NCBI GenBank assembly: GCA_027489175.1
Contig: JAIYAE010000004.1
Coordinates: 371,161 to 435,160 of the forward strand
From: Rhodobacter sp.
GTDB lineage: Bacteria > Pseudomonadota > Alphaproteobacteria > Rhodobacterales > Rhodobacteraceae
Direction: 5' to 3'
DNA: 64,000 nucleotides
Positions 16,790-25,388 of this stretch are shown here, piece after piece. The stretch's first letter is position 1. The number at the start of each line of letters is the position of its first letter. Made by a program: the position numbers and the translations under genes. The notes under the pieces are model-generated. The model had not been told where the DNA came from and did no database searches. It worked only from the letters and a program-made list of their open reading frames with translations.

Positions 16790-17830
16790 ATGGCCCAGAC
16801 CCAGACCCGCATCCAGTCGGCCCCCCGCATCCCCGCCGTCTTTGGGCTTCTTGTCGCAGCCATGTTTCTTGCGGCAACCCCCCTCCGGGCGGAGCCTTTG
16901 ACCCTGTCCCTGACTGAAGTGACCGACTGGAAAGCCGTCTACGGCACGGTTGAGGCGCGCGATCGTGTGCCAGCCCGCGCCCGACTTGGCGGGGTCCTTG
17001 TGGCCCTGACCGTAGCCGAAGGCGACATGGTCACCGAAGGTCAGGACCTTGGCCTGGTGACCGATGACAAGCTGGCCCTGCAAAGCGACGCGCTGGCCGC
17101 ACAACGCACCGCCCTTGCCGCCCAGCTTGCCAATGCCGAGACGGATCTTGCCCGGGGGGAAGACCTCCTCGCCTCCGGCACCACAACCGCGCAGCGGGTG
17201 GACGCCCTGCGCACGGGCGTGGACGTGCTGAAAGGCCAGATCGCGTCCCTTGACGCCCAGGCGCAGGTCATTGACCAGCAGGTCGCCGAAGGCCGCGTCC
17301 TCGCCCCCGTCTCGGGCCGCGTCCTCGACGTCCCCGCCTCACGCGGGGCGGTCGTCCAGCCGGGTGAGCCTGTGGCCGTGATCGGCGGCGGCGGCACCTT
17401 CCTGCGCATCTCCGTTCCCGAACGCCACGCCACAAGCCTTGTGACCGGCGACCCCATCGAAATCGCTGCCGAAGATGCCACCCTGACCGGCACCCTGTCC
17501 CGCGTCTATCCGCTGATCGAAAACGGCCGCGTCACAGCCGATGTCGAGATTACCAATCTGCCCGACCGCTTCGTCGGCGCGCGCCTGTCGGTGCGTCTGC
17601 CCATCGGTACCCGGACGGCACTCCTGATCCCCGCCACCGCCATCACCACTCGCGCGGGCCTTGATTTCGTGGCGCTGGTCCAGCCCGAAGGCCCCGCCCT
17701 TCGCACCATCGTCCCCGGCGAACGCCTGACCCTGAACGGCACCCCGATGGTTGAGGTTCTCAGCGGCCTTGCCCCCGGCGACGCCATCCTGACCGAGGTG
17801 CCGCCGACCTCAGGGGCCAGCCATGATTAA
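16790..17830 (+). CDS. RND efflux periplasmic adaptor (membrane fusion protein)
   Basis: A 346-aa HlyD/AcrA-type adaptor. A signal sequence or anchor spans residues ~15-37 (ending AATPLRAEP); the lipoyl/barrel-sandwich half RARLGGVLVALTVAEGDMVTEG is followed by a coiled-coil hairpin (residues ~90-165) and the return half GRVLAPVSGRVLDVPASRGAVVQPGEPVAVI. It links the inner-membrane pump to the outer membrane. Start and stop: ATG 16790 is preferred over an upstream in-frame codon; the stop overlaps the pump start. No TolC-like gene is present in the operon. Confidence 0.92.
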   Translation: MAQTQTRIQSAPRIPAVFGLLVAAMFLAATPLRAEPLTLSLTEVTDWKAVYGTVEARDRVPARARLGGVLVALTVAEGDMVTEGQDLGLVTDDKLALQSDALAAQRTALAAQLANAETDLARGEDLLASGTTTAQRVDALRTGVDVLKGQIASLDAQAQVIDQQVAEGRVLAPVSGRVLDVPASRGAVVQPGEPVAVIGGGGTFLRISVPERHATSLVTGDPIEIAAEDATLTGTLSRVYPLIENGRVTADVEITNLPDRFVGARLSVRLPIGTRTALLIPATAITTRAGLDFVALVQPEGPALRTIVPGERLTLNGTPMVEVLSGLAPGDAILTEVPPTSGASHD

Positions 17831-20800
17831 GTCCCCCCTCGGCATCGCGGGCCGCTTGACGCAGGCCTTCATCAACTCGGCCCTCACACCCCTTTTCATC
17901 CTTGCAGCCCTCGCCGGTGGCCTTGTGGCCCTCGTCTCCCTCCCCCGGGAAGAAGAGCCGCAGATCTCCGTGCCGATGGTCGACATCCACATTCAGGCCC
18001 AGGGCCTGAAGGCCGAAGACGCCGTCAAGCTGGTCACTGAACCGCTGGAGGTGCTGGTCAAAGGCATCAACGACGTCGAACACGTCTATTCCCAGACCCG
18101 CGACGATGCGGCGATGGTCACCGCGCGCTTTGTCGTCGGCACCTCGGCCGAAGACGCCATCCTGCGCGTGCATGACAAGGTCCGCGCCAACCTTGACCGC
18201 ATCCCCGTCGGCATTCCCGAACCCCTGATCGTCGGGCGCGGCATTGACGATGTGGCGATCCTGACGCTCACCCTGTCGGGTGACGGCCTGTCGGCCAACG
18301 ACCTGACCCGCACCGCCCGCCTGCTGCAGACCGAGGTGGCAAAGACCGAAAACGTCGGCCTCACCTACCTTGTCGGCGACGCGAAAGATGCGATCCGGGT
18401 GGAACCCGACCCCGACCGTCTGGCGCTTTACGGTGTGACCCTCCAGCAACTGGCGGGCAAGGTGGCACAGGCCAACCGCACCCTCAACACCGGCAAGCTG
18501 CGCGATCAGGGCCAGATGATCGACCTTGTCGCCGGCGAAACCCTGACCGCCCCGGCCGAGGTTGGCCGACTCCTCCTGACTACCCGCGAGGGCCGCCCGG
18601 TCTATGTCGCTGACGTCGCCACCGTCCGCTATGTCGAGGATACGGCCGACCATATCGTGTCGCACCTCACCCTCGGACCGGATGGCCAGCCGCAAGGTGG
18701 CCCTGCTGTCACCCTCGCCATCGCCAAACGCGCCGGGGCGAATGCCGTCGTCGTGGCGGAAGAGGTCCTTCACCGGGTTGAAGCCTTGCGCGGCACCCTG
18801 ATCCCCGAGGCGGTAACCATCACCATCACCCGCGACTATGGTGAAACCGCCAATGAAAAGGCCAATGAGCTTCTCTTCCACCTCGGCCTCGCCACCCTAT
18901 CCATCATCGCACTCGTCTTCCTTGCCATCGGCTGGCGTGAATCCCTCGTGGTGGCCATCGTCATCCCCGTCACGATCCTGCTGACCCTCTTCGCCGCCTG
19001 GATCATGGGCTACACCCTGAACCGCGTGTCCCTCTTCGCGCTGATCTTTTCCATCGGTATCCTGGTCGATGACGCCATCGTGGTGATCGAGAATATCGAC
19101 CGCCACTGGGGCATGGACCGCAAGAAATCCCGCGTCCAAGCCGCGATCGAGGCTGTGGCCGAGGTTGGCAATCCCACCATCGTCGCCACCCTGACCGTGG
19201 TCGCGGCCCTCTTGCCGATGCTGGCGGTGTCGGGCCTGATGGGCCCCTACATGTCGCCGATCCCGGCCAACGCGTCCGCGGCGATGATCTTTTCCTTCTT
19301 CGTCGCCGTCATCATCACGCCTTGGCTGATGGTCCGCATCGCCGGCCGCACCGACATGTCCGAACACGCCACGGATGACACCCACGGCGGCCATCACGGC
19401 GGCTGGCTGGCAAAGAACTACGCCCGTGTGGCCCGGCCCATCCTGAAAACCAAGGCCCGCAGCCTGACCTTCCTTCTGGTGACCGCCGCCCTGTCCTTCG
19501 GCTCTCTCACCGCGCTTTACACCCGCGATGTGACCGTCAAACTCCTCCCCTTCGACAACAAGTCGGAACTTTCCGTCGTCATCGACCTGCCCGAAGGCAG
19601 CGCGGTTGAAGCTACCGACCGCGTCGCCCGCGACGTGGCGGCAATCGTCCTGCAGCTGGAGGAAGTCACCAGCGTCCAGACCTATGTCGCAGCCCCGGCG
19701 CCCTTCAACTTCAACGGCCTCGTCCGCCATTCCTACCTGCGGTCTGAACCGCAAATGGCCGAAGTTGCGATCAACCTGACCCCCAAGACCGACCGCACCC
19801 GTGTCAGCCACGACGTGGCGCTTGACCTGCGCACCCGCCTCAACGCCCTGCCAGTCCCCGAAGGCACCACCCTCAAGGTTGTCGAACCCCCGCCCGGCCC
19901 CCCGGTTCTGGCAACCCTGCTGGCCGAGGTTTACGGCCCCGATCCCGAAACCCGCCGCGCCGCCGCGACCAAGATCCGTCAGGCGTTTGAGGCTGTGCCC
20001 TTCATCGTCGATGTCGATGACAGCTTCGGCACCCAACCCCGCCGCCTGCGCGCCACCATCTCGACCGATGACCTTGACCTGTTCCGCGTGCAGGAACAGG
20101 ACGTGTTCGACACGCTCGCCTTGCTGAACGGCGGGCAGACCGTGGGCTATTCCCACCGCGAAGACGGCCGTCAGCCGATCCCGCTGATGATCCAGCGTCC
20201 GAAGTCTGACCGCGTGCTGGACGAACGCTTCCTGACCACCCCCATCCCCGCCAACGCCCTTCCCGGCGCGCGCGGCGTCGTCGAACTTGGCGATGTGGTG
20301 CAGGTCACCGAAGAACCCGCCAGCTTCCCGATCTTCCGCCACAACGGCCGCGCGGCTGAAATGGTCACCGCCGAACTCGCCGGCAGTTTTGAGGCCCCCC
20401 TCTACGGCATGCTCGCCGTAGCCGCCGAGATCGACAAGATGGACTGGGCCCCCGGCGAAAAGCCCGTCATCGCCTTCAACGGCCAACCTGCGGATGAAAC
20501 CGTCACCACCCTTCTTTGGGACGGCGAATGGGAGGTGACCTTCGTCACCTTCCGCGACATGGGCGCTGCCTTCGGCATTGCGTTGGTCGGCATCTACATC
20601 CTTGTGGTCGCGCAATTCGGGTCGTTCAAACTGCCCCTGGTGATCCTGACGCCAATCCCGCTGACCTTCCTTGGCATCATCTTCGGCCACTGGCTCTACG
20701 CCGCGCCATTCTCGGCCACCTCGATGATCGGCTTCATCGCGCTTGCGGGGATCATCGTCCGAAACTCCATCCTTCTGGTCGATTTCATCCGCCACGGCAC

Positions 20801-21017
20801 TGACGGCCAGGTCACCGTTGACCTCTTGATTGAGGCTGGGGCGATCCGCTTCAAGCCGATCCTCCTGACCGCCATCGCCGCGATGATTGGCGCAGTGGTC
20901 ATCCTGGCCGACCCGATCTTCCAGGGCCTCGCCATTTCGCTGCTCTTCGGGCTCCTCAGCTCGACCCTTCTGACCGTTCTTGTCATCCCGGCCATCTACC
21001 GCGTGCTGCGCACATGA
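17823..21017 (+). CDS. RND-family efflux permease
   Basis: A 1064-aa inner-membrane proton-driven pump. It shows TM1 near residues 20-40, a first periplasmic porter domain, the TM2-6 block starting near residue 340 with FSIGILVDDAIVVIENIDRH (motif D/DD pair of the proton relay, TM4 region), a second porter domain (~550-870) and a final TM8-12 block with SMIGFIALAGIIVRNSILLVDF. Start overlaps the adaptor stop by 8 nt. Close to hydrophobe/amphiphile-type pumps; the substrate is unknown. Its link to sqr suggests a sulfur-related or reactive-sulfur role. Confidence 0.94.
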   Translation: MIKSPLGIAGRLTQAFINSALTPLFILAALAGGLVALVSLPREEEPQISVPMVDIHIQAQGLKAEDAVKLVTEPLEVLVKGINDVEHVYSQTRDDAAMVTARFVVGTSAEDAILRVHDKVRANLDRIPVGIPEPLIVGRGIDDVAILTLTLSGDGLSANDLTRTARLLQTEVAKTENVGLTYLVGDAKDAIRVEPDPDRLALYGVTLQQLAGKVAQANRTLNTGKLRDQGQMIDLVAGETLTAPAEVGRLLLTTREGRPVYVADVATVRYVEDTADHIVSHLTLGPDGQPQGGPAVTLAIAKRAGANAVVVAEEVLHRVEALRGTLIPEAVTITITRDYGETANEKANELLFHLGLATLSIIALVFLAIGWRESLVVAIVIPVTILLTLFAAWIMGYTLNRVSLFALIFSIGILVDDAIVVIENIDRHWGMDRKKSRVQAAIEAVAEVGNPTIVATLTVVAALLPMLAVSGLMGPYMSPIPANASAAMIFSFFVAVIITPWLMVRIAGRTDMSEHATDDTHGGHHGGWLAKNYARVARPILKTKARSLTFLLVTAALSFGSLTALYTRDVTVKLLPFDNKSELSVVIDLPEGSAVEATDRVARDVAAIVLQLEEVTSVQTYVAAPAPFNFNGLVRHSYLRSEPQMAEVAINLTPKTDRTRVSHDVALDLRTRLNALPVPEGTTLKVVEPPPGPPVLATLLAEVYGPDPETRRAAATKIRQAFEAVPFIVDVDDSFGTQPRRLRATISTDDLDLFRVQEQDVFDTLALLNGGQTVGYSHREDGRQPIPLMIQRPKSDRVLDERFLTTPIPANALPGARGVVELGDVVQVTEEPASFPIFRHNGRAAEMVTAELAGSFEAPLYGMLAVAAEIDKMDWAPGEKPVIAFNGQPADETVTTLLWDGEWEVTFVTFRDMGAAFGIALVGIYILVVAQFGSFKLPLVILTPIPLTFLGIIFGHWLYAAPFSATSMIGFIALAGIIVRNSILLVDFIRHGTDGQVTVDLLIEAGAIRFKPILLTAIAAMIGAVVILADPIFQGLAISLLFGLLSSTLLTVLVIPAIYRVLRT

Positions 21018-21050
21018 CCGGCACCCCCGTCCTCAGCACAGGAGACTGAC

Positions 21051-22334
21051 ATGGCACATATCGTGGTTCTCGGCGCCGGACTTGGCGGCGCCATCATGGC
21101 TTACGAGTTGAAAGATCAGGTCCGCCCCGAAGACCGCATCACCGTGGTCACGAAAGAGCCGACCTATCACTTCGTCCCCTCAAACCCCTGGATCGCCGTC
21201 GGCTGGCGCGACCGGGAAGACATCACCGTCGACCTTGCCCCCACGATGGCAAAGAAGGGCATCAACTTCATCCCCGTCGCCGCCGAGCGCCTGCATCCAG
21301 CCGAAAACCGCATCGCGCTGGTTGATGGCCAGTCCGTCACCTACGACTACCTCGTGATCGCCACCGGACCGGAACTGGCTTTCGACGAAATCCCCGGCCT
21401 TGGCCCTGACGGCCACACCCAGTCCATCTGCCACATCGACCATGCCGAAGCGACGAAGGCCGTCTTCGACAAGCTGGTCGCGAACCCCGGCCCTGTCATC
21501 ATCGGCGCCGCACAAGGGGCCAGCTGCTTTGGCCCTGCCTATGAATTCCTCTTCATCCTCGAAACCGCGCTGCGCCGCGCCAAGGTGCGTGACCGCGTGC
21601 CGATGACCTTCGTCACCCCCGAACCCTATATCGGCCACCTTGGCCTTGATGGGGTCGGCGATACCAAGGGCCTTCTCGAATCCCAGATGCGCGACAAGCA
21701 CATCAAATGGCTGACCTCGACCCGCATCAAGCGGGTGGAGGACGGCCACATGTTCGTCGAAGAAATCGCCGACGATGGGTCGGTGAAGGCCGAAAAAGAC
21801 CTGCCCTTCGCCTTCTCGATGATGCTGCCCGCCTTCCGCGGCATCAAGCCCGTCGCCGGGATCGAAGGCCTGTCGAACCCCCGCGGGTTCACCATCGTTG
21901 ACAAGCACCAGCAGAACCCGACCTTCCCCAACGTCTTCGCCGTCGGCGTCTGCGTCGCGATCCCGCCGATGGGGCCGACCCCGGTCCCCTGTGGCGTGCC
22001 AAAGACCGGTTTCATGATTGAATCCATGGTCACCGCTACCGCCCACAACATCGGCGCGCTGGTGCGGGGCAAGCAGCCCGACCGCGTCGGCACCTGGAAC
22101 GCGGTCTGCCTCGCCGATTTCGGCGACGGGGGCATCGCCTTTGTCGCCCAACCCCAGATCCCGCCCCGCAACATCAACTGGTCGTCGTCGGGCAAATGGG
22201 TTCACCTCGCCAAGGCGGGGTTTGAAAAATACTTCATCCGCAAACTGCGCAAGGGCCAGTCCGAGCCGTTCTACGAAAGCCTCGCGCTCAAGGTGCTTGG
22301 CATCGACAAACTCAAAGAAACCACCAAAGGATAA
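21051..22334 (+). CDS. sqr: Sulfide:quinone oxidoreductase
   Basis: A 427-aa flavoprotein oxidising sulfide and passing electrons to quinone. FAD site is GAGLGG at residues 8-13. Cysteines 127 (QSIC), 159 (GASCFGPAYE) and 353 (NAVC) fall exactly at the positions reported essential in the Rhodobacter capsulatus enzyme. VPKTGFMIE and a C-terminal amphipathic region (AKAGFEKYFIRKLRKG) are also typical. It follows the RND pump by 33 nt and has AGGAGA before the ATG. Membrane-associated, probably at the periplasmic face. Confidence 0.9.
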   Translation: MAHIVVLGAGLGGAIMAYELKDQVRPEDRITVVTKEPTYHFVPSNPWIAVGWRDREDITVDLAPTMAKKGINFIPVAAERLHPAENRIALVDGQSVTYDYLVIATGPELAFDEIPGLGPDGHTQSICHIDHAEATKAVFDKLVANPGPVIIGAAQGASCFGPAYEFLFILETALRRAKVRDRVPMTFVTPEPYIGHLGLDGVGDTKGLLESQMRDKHIKWLTSTRIKRVEDGHMFVEEIADDGSVKAEKDLPFAFSMMLPAFRGIKPVAGIEGLSNPRGFTIVDKHQQNPTFPNVFAVGVCVAIPPMGPTPVPCGVPKTGFMIESMVTATAHNIGALVRGKQPDRVGTWNAVCLADFGDGGIAFVAQPQIPPRNINWSSSGKWVHLAKAGFEKYFIRKLRKGQSEPFYESLALKVLGIDKLKETTKG

Positions 22335-22340
22335 ACCATC

Positions 22341-22544
22341 ATGTCAATCGATCGTGCCGTCCTCCTCTTTGCTGGGGTCATGGTGCTGCTCAGCGTCCTG
22401 CTGACAGCATTCGTGTCACCCCTCTTTGTCTGGTTCACCGTCTTCATCGGCGCGAACCTGATCCAGTCGTCCTTCACCGGCTTCTGCCCCGCTGCCATGG
22501 CCTTCAAGGCACTGGGTATCAAGACCGGCACCGCGTTCCAGTAG
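22341..22544 (+). CDS. DUF2892 (YgaP-type) inner-membrane protein
   Basis: A 67-aa protein with two transmembrane helices (residues ~7-25 and ~28-46) and the short polar end FCPAAMAFKALGIKTG. This matches the DUF2892 family, often fused to or beside rhodanese and sulfur enzymes; the Cys in GFCPA is typical. It lies 6 nt after sqr and should be co-transcribed. Its role is unproven, probably accessory to membrane sulfur transfer. Confidence 0.88.
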   Translation: MSIDRAVLLFAGVMVLLSVLLTAFVSPLFVWFTVFIGANLIQSSFTGFCPAAMAFKALGIKTGTAFQ

Positions 22545-22555
22545 GGCAGGGCGCG

Positions 22556-22876
22556 GTGGAGCAGCTTCCCGGCTTCGGCGGCACAGAAGGGCAGGCCGCC
22601 CGCGCAGTGGCCCTTCTGAAGTCACTTTCCCATGCCGGGCGGCTGCAGATCCTGTGCCTGCTGCTGGACCAGGACATGAACGTGACCCAGATCGCCACCG
22701 CCGTTGGCTGCACGCAGGCGCAGGTCTCGCAACAGCTGATGCGACTGCGGGCGGAAGGCGTGGTACAAACCCGCCGCCAGGGCCGCAAGGTGATCTACCA
22801 GCTTGCCCGGGCCGAGGTTGCCCCCGTGGTCAGCGTCCTGCGTGACACGTTCTGCCGCCCGCCCGCCGGGGGCTGA
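22556..22876 (+). CDS. ArsR-family persulfide-responsive repressor, SqrR/BigR-like
   Basis: A 106-aa winged-helix protein. The HTH spans residues ~43-65 (VTQIATAVGCTQAQVSQQLM) followed by the wing (RRQGRKVIYQL). Cys34 and Cys100 are 66 residues apart, the same spacing as the Cys41/Cys107 tetrasulfide pair of R. capsulatus SqrR and Cys42/Cys108 of BigR. A third Cys is C52 in the HTH. GTG start with GGGCAGGG upstream. It is last in the RND-sqr operon and probably represses it until reactive sulfur species rise. Confidence 0.85.
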   Translation: MEQLPGFGGTEGQAARAVALLKSLSHAGRLQILCLLLDQDMNVTQIATAVGCTQAQVSQQLMRLRAEGVVQTRRQGRKVIYQLARAEVAPVVSVLRDTFCRPPAGG

Positions 22877-23371
22877 CTACTCCACCGGCAGCGTCACGGT
22901 CGACTCCAGCGCCGCCGCCACCCCGGCATCCCCCGCCGGGATCACGTTGATCCTGAAGTCAAACACCCCTTCGGCATTGCGCGCAGGGTCGACGGCCAGC
23001 TCGAAATCAATCAGCACCGGCTCGGTCGACAGGGTTCCACCGCTGCCACCACCGCCCCCGCCGCAACCGCCTGATATCAGGCACATCTGGCGCGGCGGAT
23101 TGCCGACCTTGAAGCAGATCGGCTCACAGACCCCGCTGGCCCGAACGCCCGCCACGCTCATCAAGGACACCGACGAGATGTCGCCGGAACTGTCGATGAA
23201 ATAGCTCAGCTCGATGTCCGCAGTGCCCTCGGCTGTCGGCAGCGCACCGGGAATGGTGGTCATCACCTGAAAGAATGGCTCGGGCTGCACATCATTGGTC
23301 ACCTGCGCCGGTGCGGCCGTCGTCCCCGCCAAAACCGCGCATATCGCCAGCGAAAACCGGACGTTCTCCAT
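22877..23371 (-). CDS. Exported glycine- and cysteine-containing hypothetical protein
   Basis: 164 aa; family not recognised. A signal peptide (MENVRFSLAICAVLAG, cleavage near APAQV) is followed by a domain with four cysteines in two pairs (VCEPIC; MCLISGGC) and a run of glycines (residues ~102-111). It ends with a beta-rich segment. The start has GGAG about 9 nt upstream. It lies directly against the convergent SqrR-like gene with no gap and 13 nt after the lipoprotein gene, so those two are likely co-transcribed. Confidence 0.72.
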   Translation of the reverse strand: MENVRFSLAICAVLAGTTAAPAQVTNDVQPEPFFQVMTTIPGALPTAEGTADIELSYFIDSSGDISSVSLMSVAGVRASGVCEPICFKVGNPPRQMCLISGGCGGGGGGSGGTLSTEPVLIDFELAVDPARNAEGVFDFRINVIPAGDAGVAAALESTVTLPVE

Positions 23372-23384
23372 GCCTTGCTCCTCT

Positions 23385-24413
23385 CTACGGCTTCGGTTCG
23401 TCGAAAATGTAGTCAAACCCATCCCACCCGATGGCGACGGGCCTCAGAAACACTTGGGCGAAGGTAAGGCCCGTCGCGTCCCAGCTTTGAAAGGCGATCT
23501 GTTCGCCCGGTGCCTGGGCGCGCGCCAGTTCCGCCACCTGGTCCTGCAATGCGGTCAGCTCGGTCTGCAACTCGGCCGAGGTGCCCGCGCCCGCCCCGTT
23601 CAGCGTGACATTCACCGTGGGCGGTTGCGCTGCGGTGGTGCCCTGTTGCGCACCAGCGGAAAACCGGGTTGCCGCCGCCTGCAGGATGGCCGCACTGCGA
23701 TAGGTGTAAGTGATGTTGCGCGTCAGATAGACCCGCGTCACCACGGTGAACCCGCAGGCCCGCGTGGCGCTGCAGGCCTGTGTCGGGGTGCTGCGTCGAA
23801 TGTCCAGCAGCCGCTGCACATCGACCATCGCTTGCTCGGTCGTGGCCGCCGCGATCCCGGCCATTTCCGCCCTGACCCGCCCGGCGACGATGGTATTCGG
23901 CACCCAGTAGGTCCGCACATCGTTGAAGTTCAGCGACACCGTCGTCCGGTTGCCCCCCGACAGCCCCAGCGCGCGGAAAATCCGCCCGATGCCCGCGCCC
24001 GCCACAAAACCCGCATCCGCCGTGATTTCCGGAAAGGCCGAGATTGGCAGGGAATCGGCCGCCACCTCGCCCCGCACCCGCAGCTTCCCGCCTGTGATGT
24101 CAGACTGCGCCGCGTCATCGTCGGCTGACGGGCTGAAAACGATCCGCGTGTTCAGGAATGCCTCCGCCTCGTGCCGCATCCATGGCATCGAGGCGACCCA
24201 GACCGTCTCAACATCGTTCGGGTTGGTATTCGACCGCGACCAGAAATAGACGTCGCCGATCTGGAATTCCTCACGCGGGGGATAGACCGGGAACAGCCCC
24301 AACTCTCGCGTTTTTTGCTGGTATTCGCGGGCCAGATCATCGCCCGAACCCGCAGTGCAGCCCGCTACGGCAAGGGCCAGACATAGAAAAAGAACCGTCA
24401 AAAATTTGGACAT
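23385..24413 (-). CDS. Hypothetical lipoprotein
   Basis: 342 aa with a lipoprotein signal peptide (MSKFLTVLFLCLALAVAGC; lipobox AVAGC, Cys19). The mature part contains a YPPREEFQIGDVYFWSR block, a middle region without known motifs, and a short C-terminal coiled-coil-like stretch (LQTELTALQDQVAELARAQ). I do not recognise the family. It sits upstream of and on the same strand as the exported Cys/Gly protein. Probably a membrane-anchored periplasmic protein. Confidence 0.75.
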   Translation of the reverse strand: MSKFLTVLFLCLALAVAGCTAGSGDDLAREYQQKTRELGLFPVYPPREEFQIGDVYFWSRSNTNPNDVETVWVASMPWMRHEAEAFLNTRIVFSPSADDDAAQSDITGGKLRVRGEVAADSLPISAFPEITADAGFVAGAGIGRIFRALGLSGGNRTTVSLNFNDVRTYWVPNTIVAGRVRAEMAGIAAATTEQAMVDVQRLLDIRRSTPTQACSATRACGFTVVTRVYLTRNITYTYRSAAILQAAATRFSAGAQQGTTAAQPPTVNVTLNGAGAGTSAELQTELTALQDQVAELARAQAPGEQIAFQSWDATGLTFAQVFLRPVAIGWDGFDYIFDEPKP

Positions 24414-24605
24414 TCTGAATTCTCGCGATCAAAAATGGGGGACGGCGAAATGCAAAACGATGCCAAGGATGCTGCCAGCTTCCCTTACGTCAAGCAAGAT
24501 TAAATTCCAGGCAGAATCACCCGCCCGCCAAACGCCTCTGGGTTGACCCACATCGCGGCTATGCTTGCCCCTTGTCGCGGGCTGCAGGGCGGCTACCTCC
24601 TTTTC

Positions 24606-25313
24606 ATGCGGCATGTTGTGCTTCTTGGCTGTCTTGTCGGACCGGTCCACGCCCAGGAAGTGGACCTTGAACTTGTGCTTCTTGCCGATGCCTCAGGCTC
24701 CATCACGCAAGGGGAGATCGATTTTCAGCGTCAGGGCTATGCCGCCGCCATCACCGACCCTGCCGTGCTGGGGGCGATCCGCAGCAACCTGACAGGCACC
24801 ATTGCCGTCACCTATGTCGAATGGGCGGCCAATCAGGTAGTGGTGGTCGACTGGACGGTGATCGACGGCGAAGCCAGCGCCGCCGCCTTTGCGCAGGCAC
24901 TGCTGGAACCGCCCCGCCTTGCCACTGGCCGCAATGCCATTGGCAACGCCCTGCTGGAGGGGCAGCGCCTGATCGAAGGCAACCAGATCACCGGTCTGCG
25001 CCGGGTGATCGACTTTTCCAGCGACAGTCTCGGCAATTTCAGCGGGGCCAGCATCGCTGAGGCGCGGGCCTTGGTTCTGGCGGCGGGGATAACCATCAAC
25101 GGCCTGCCCATCCTTGACGAAGGCGAAGCCGATCCTCTGGCCGAGCTTTACCAGTCAGACCTGATCGGCGGCCCCGGGGCCTTTGTGATCGCGACCGACC
25201 GCACCGAAGGCTTTGTCGAGGCGGTCCGCCGCAAGCTGATCCTGGAAATCGCGGGCGAACTGCCTTTGCCCGACGAGGGGCTGATCCTTCCCGTCAGCGC
25301 GACCAATCCTTGA
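24606..25313 (+). CDS. DUF1194 (von Willebrand factor A-like) exported protein
   Basis: 235 aa. LELVLLADASGSI (residues ~21-33) is a MIDAS-type DxSxS motif, with further VWA-like blocks TYVEWA and RRVIDFSSDS. This is the DUF1194 family common in alphaproteobacteria. A short signal peptide (MRHVVLLGCLVGPVHAQ) supports ATG 24606; in-frame ATG 24561 and TTG 24543 are alternatives without clear ribosome-binding sites. It is divergent from the lipoprotein gene. Function unknown, probably protein binding in the periplasm. Confidence 0.8.
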   Translation: MRHVVLLGCLVGPVHAQEVDLELVLLADASGSITQGEIDFQRQGYAAAITDPAVLGAIRSNLTGTIAVTYVEWAANQVVVVDWTVIDGEASAAAFAQALLEPPRLATGRNAIGNALLEGQRLIEGNQITGLRRVIDFSSDSLGNFSGASIAEARALVLAAGITINGLPILDEGEADPLAELYQSDLIGGPGAFVIATDRTEGFVEAVRRKLILEIAGELPLPDEGLILPVSATNP

Positions 25314-25388
25314 CGAATGGTTAGTGTCCGCAGTCAAGCCATTGATATATAACGGTATCCGCGGATTGTCCACCGTGGACACATCGCC

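Noticed and set aside
18897..20795. 632-codon minus-strand frame within the RND permease
   Set aside because: Asp/Gly/His-rich low-information translation, typical of antisense of GC-rich genes.
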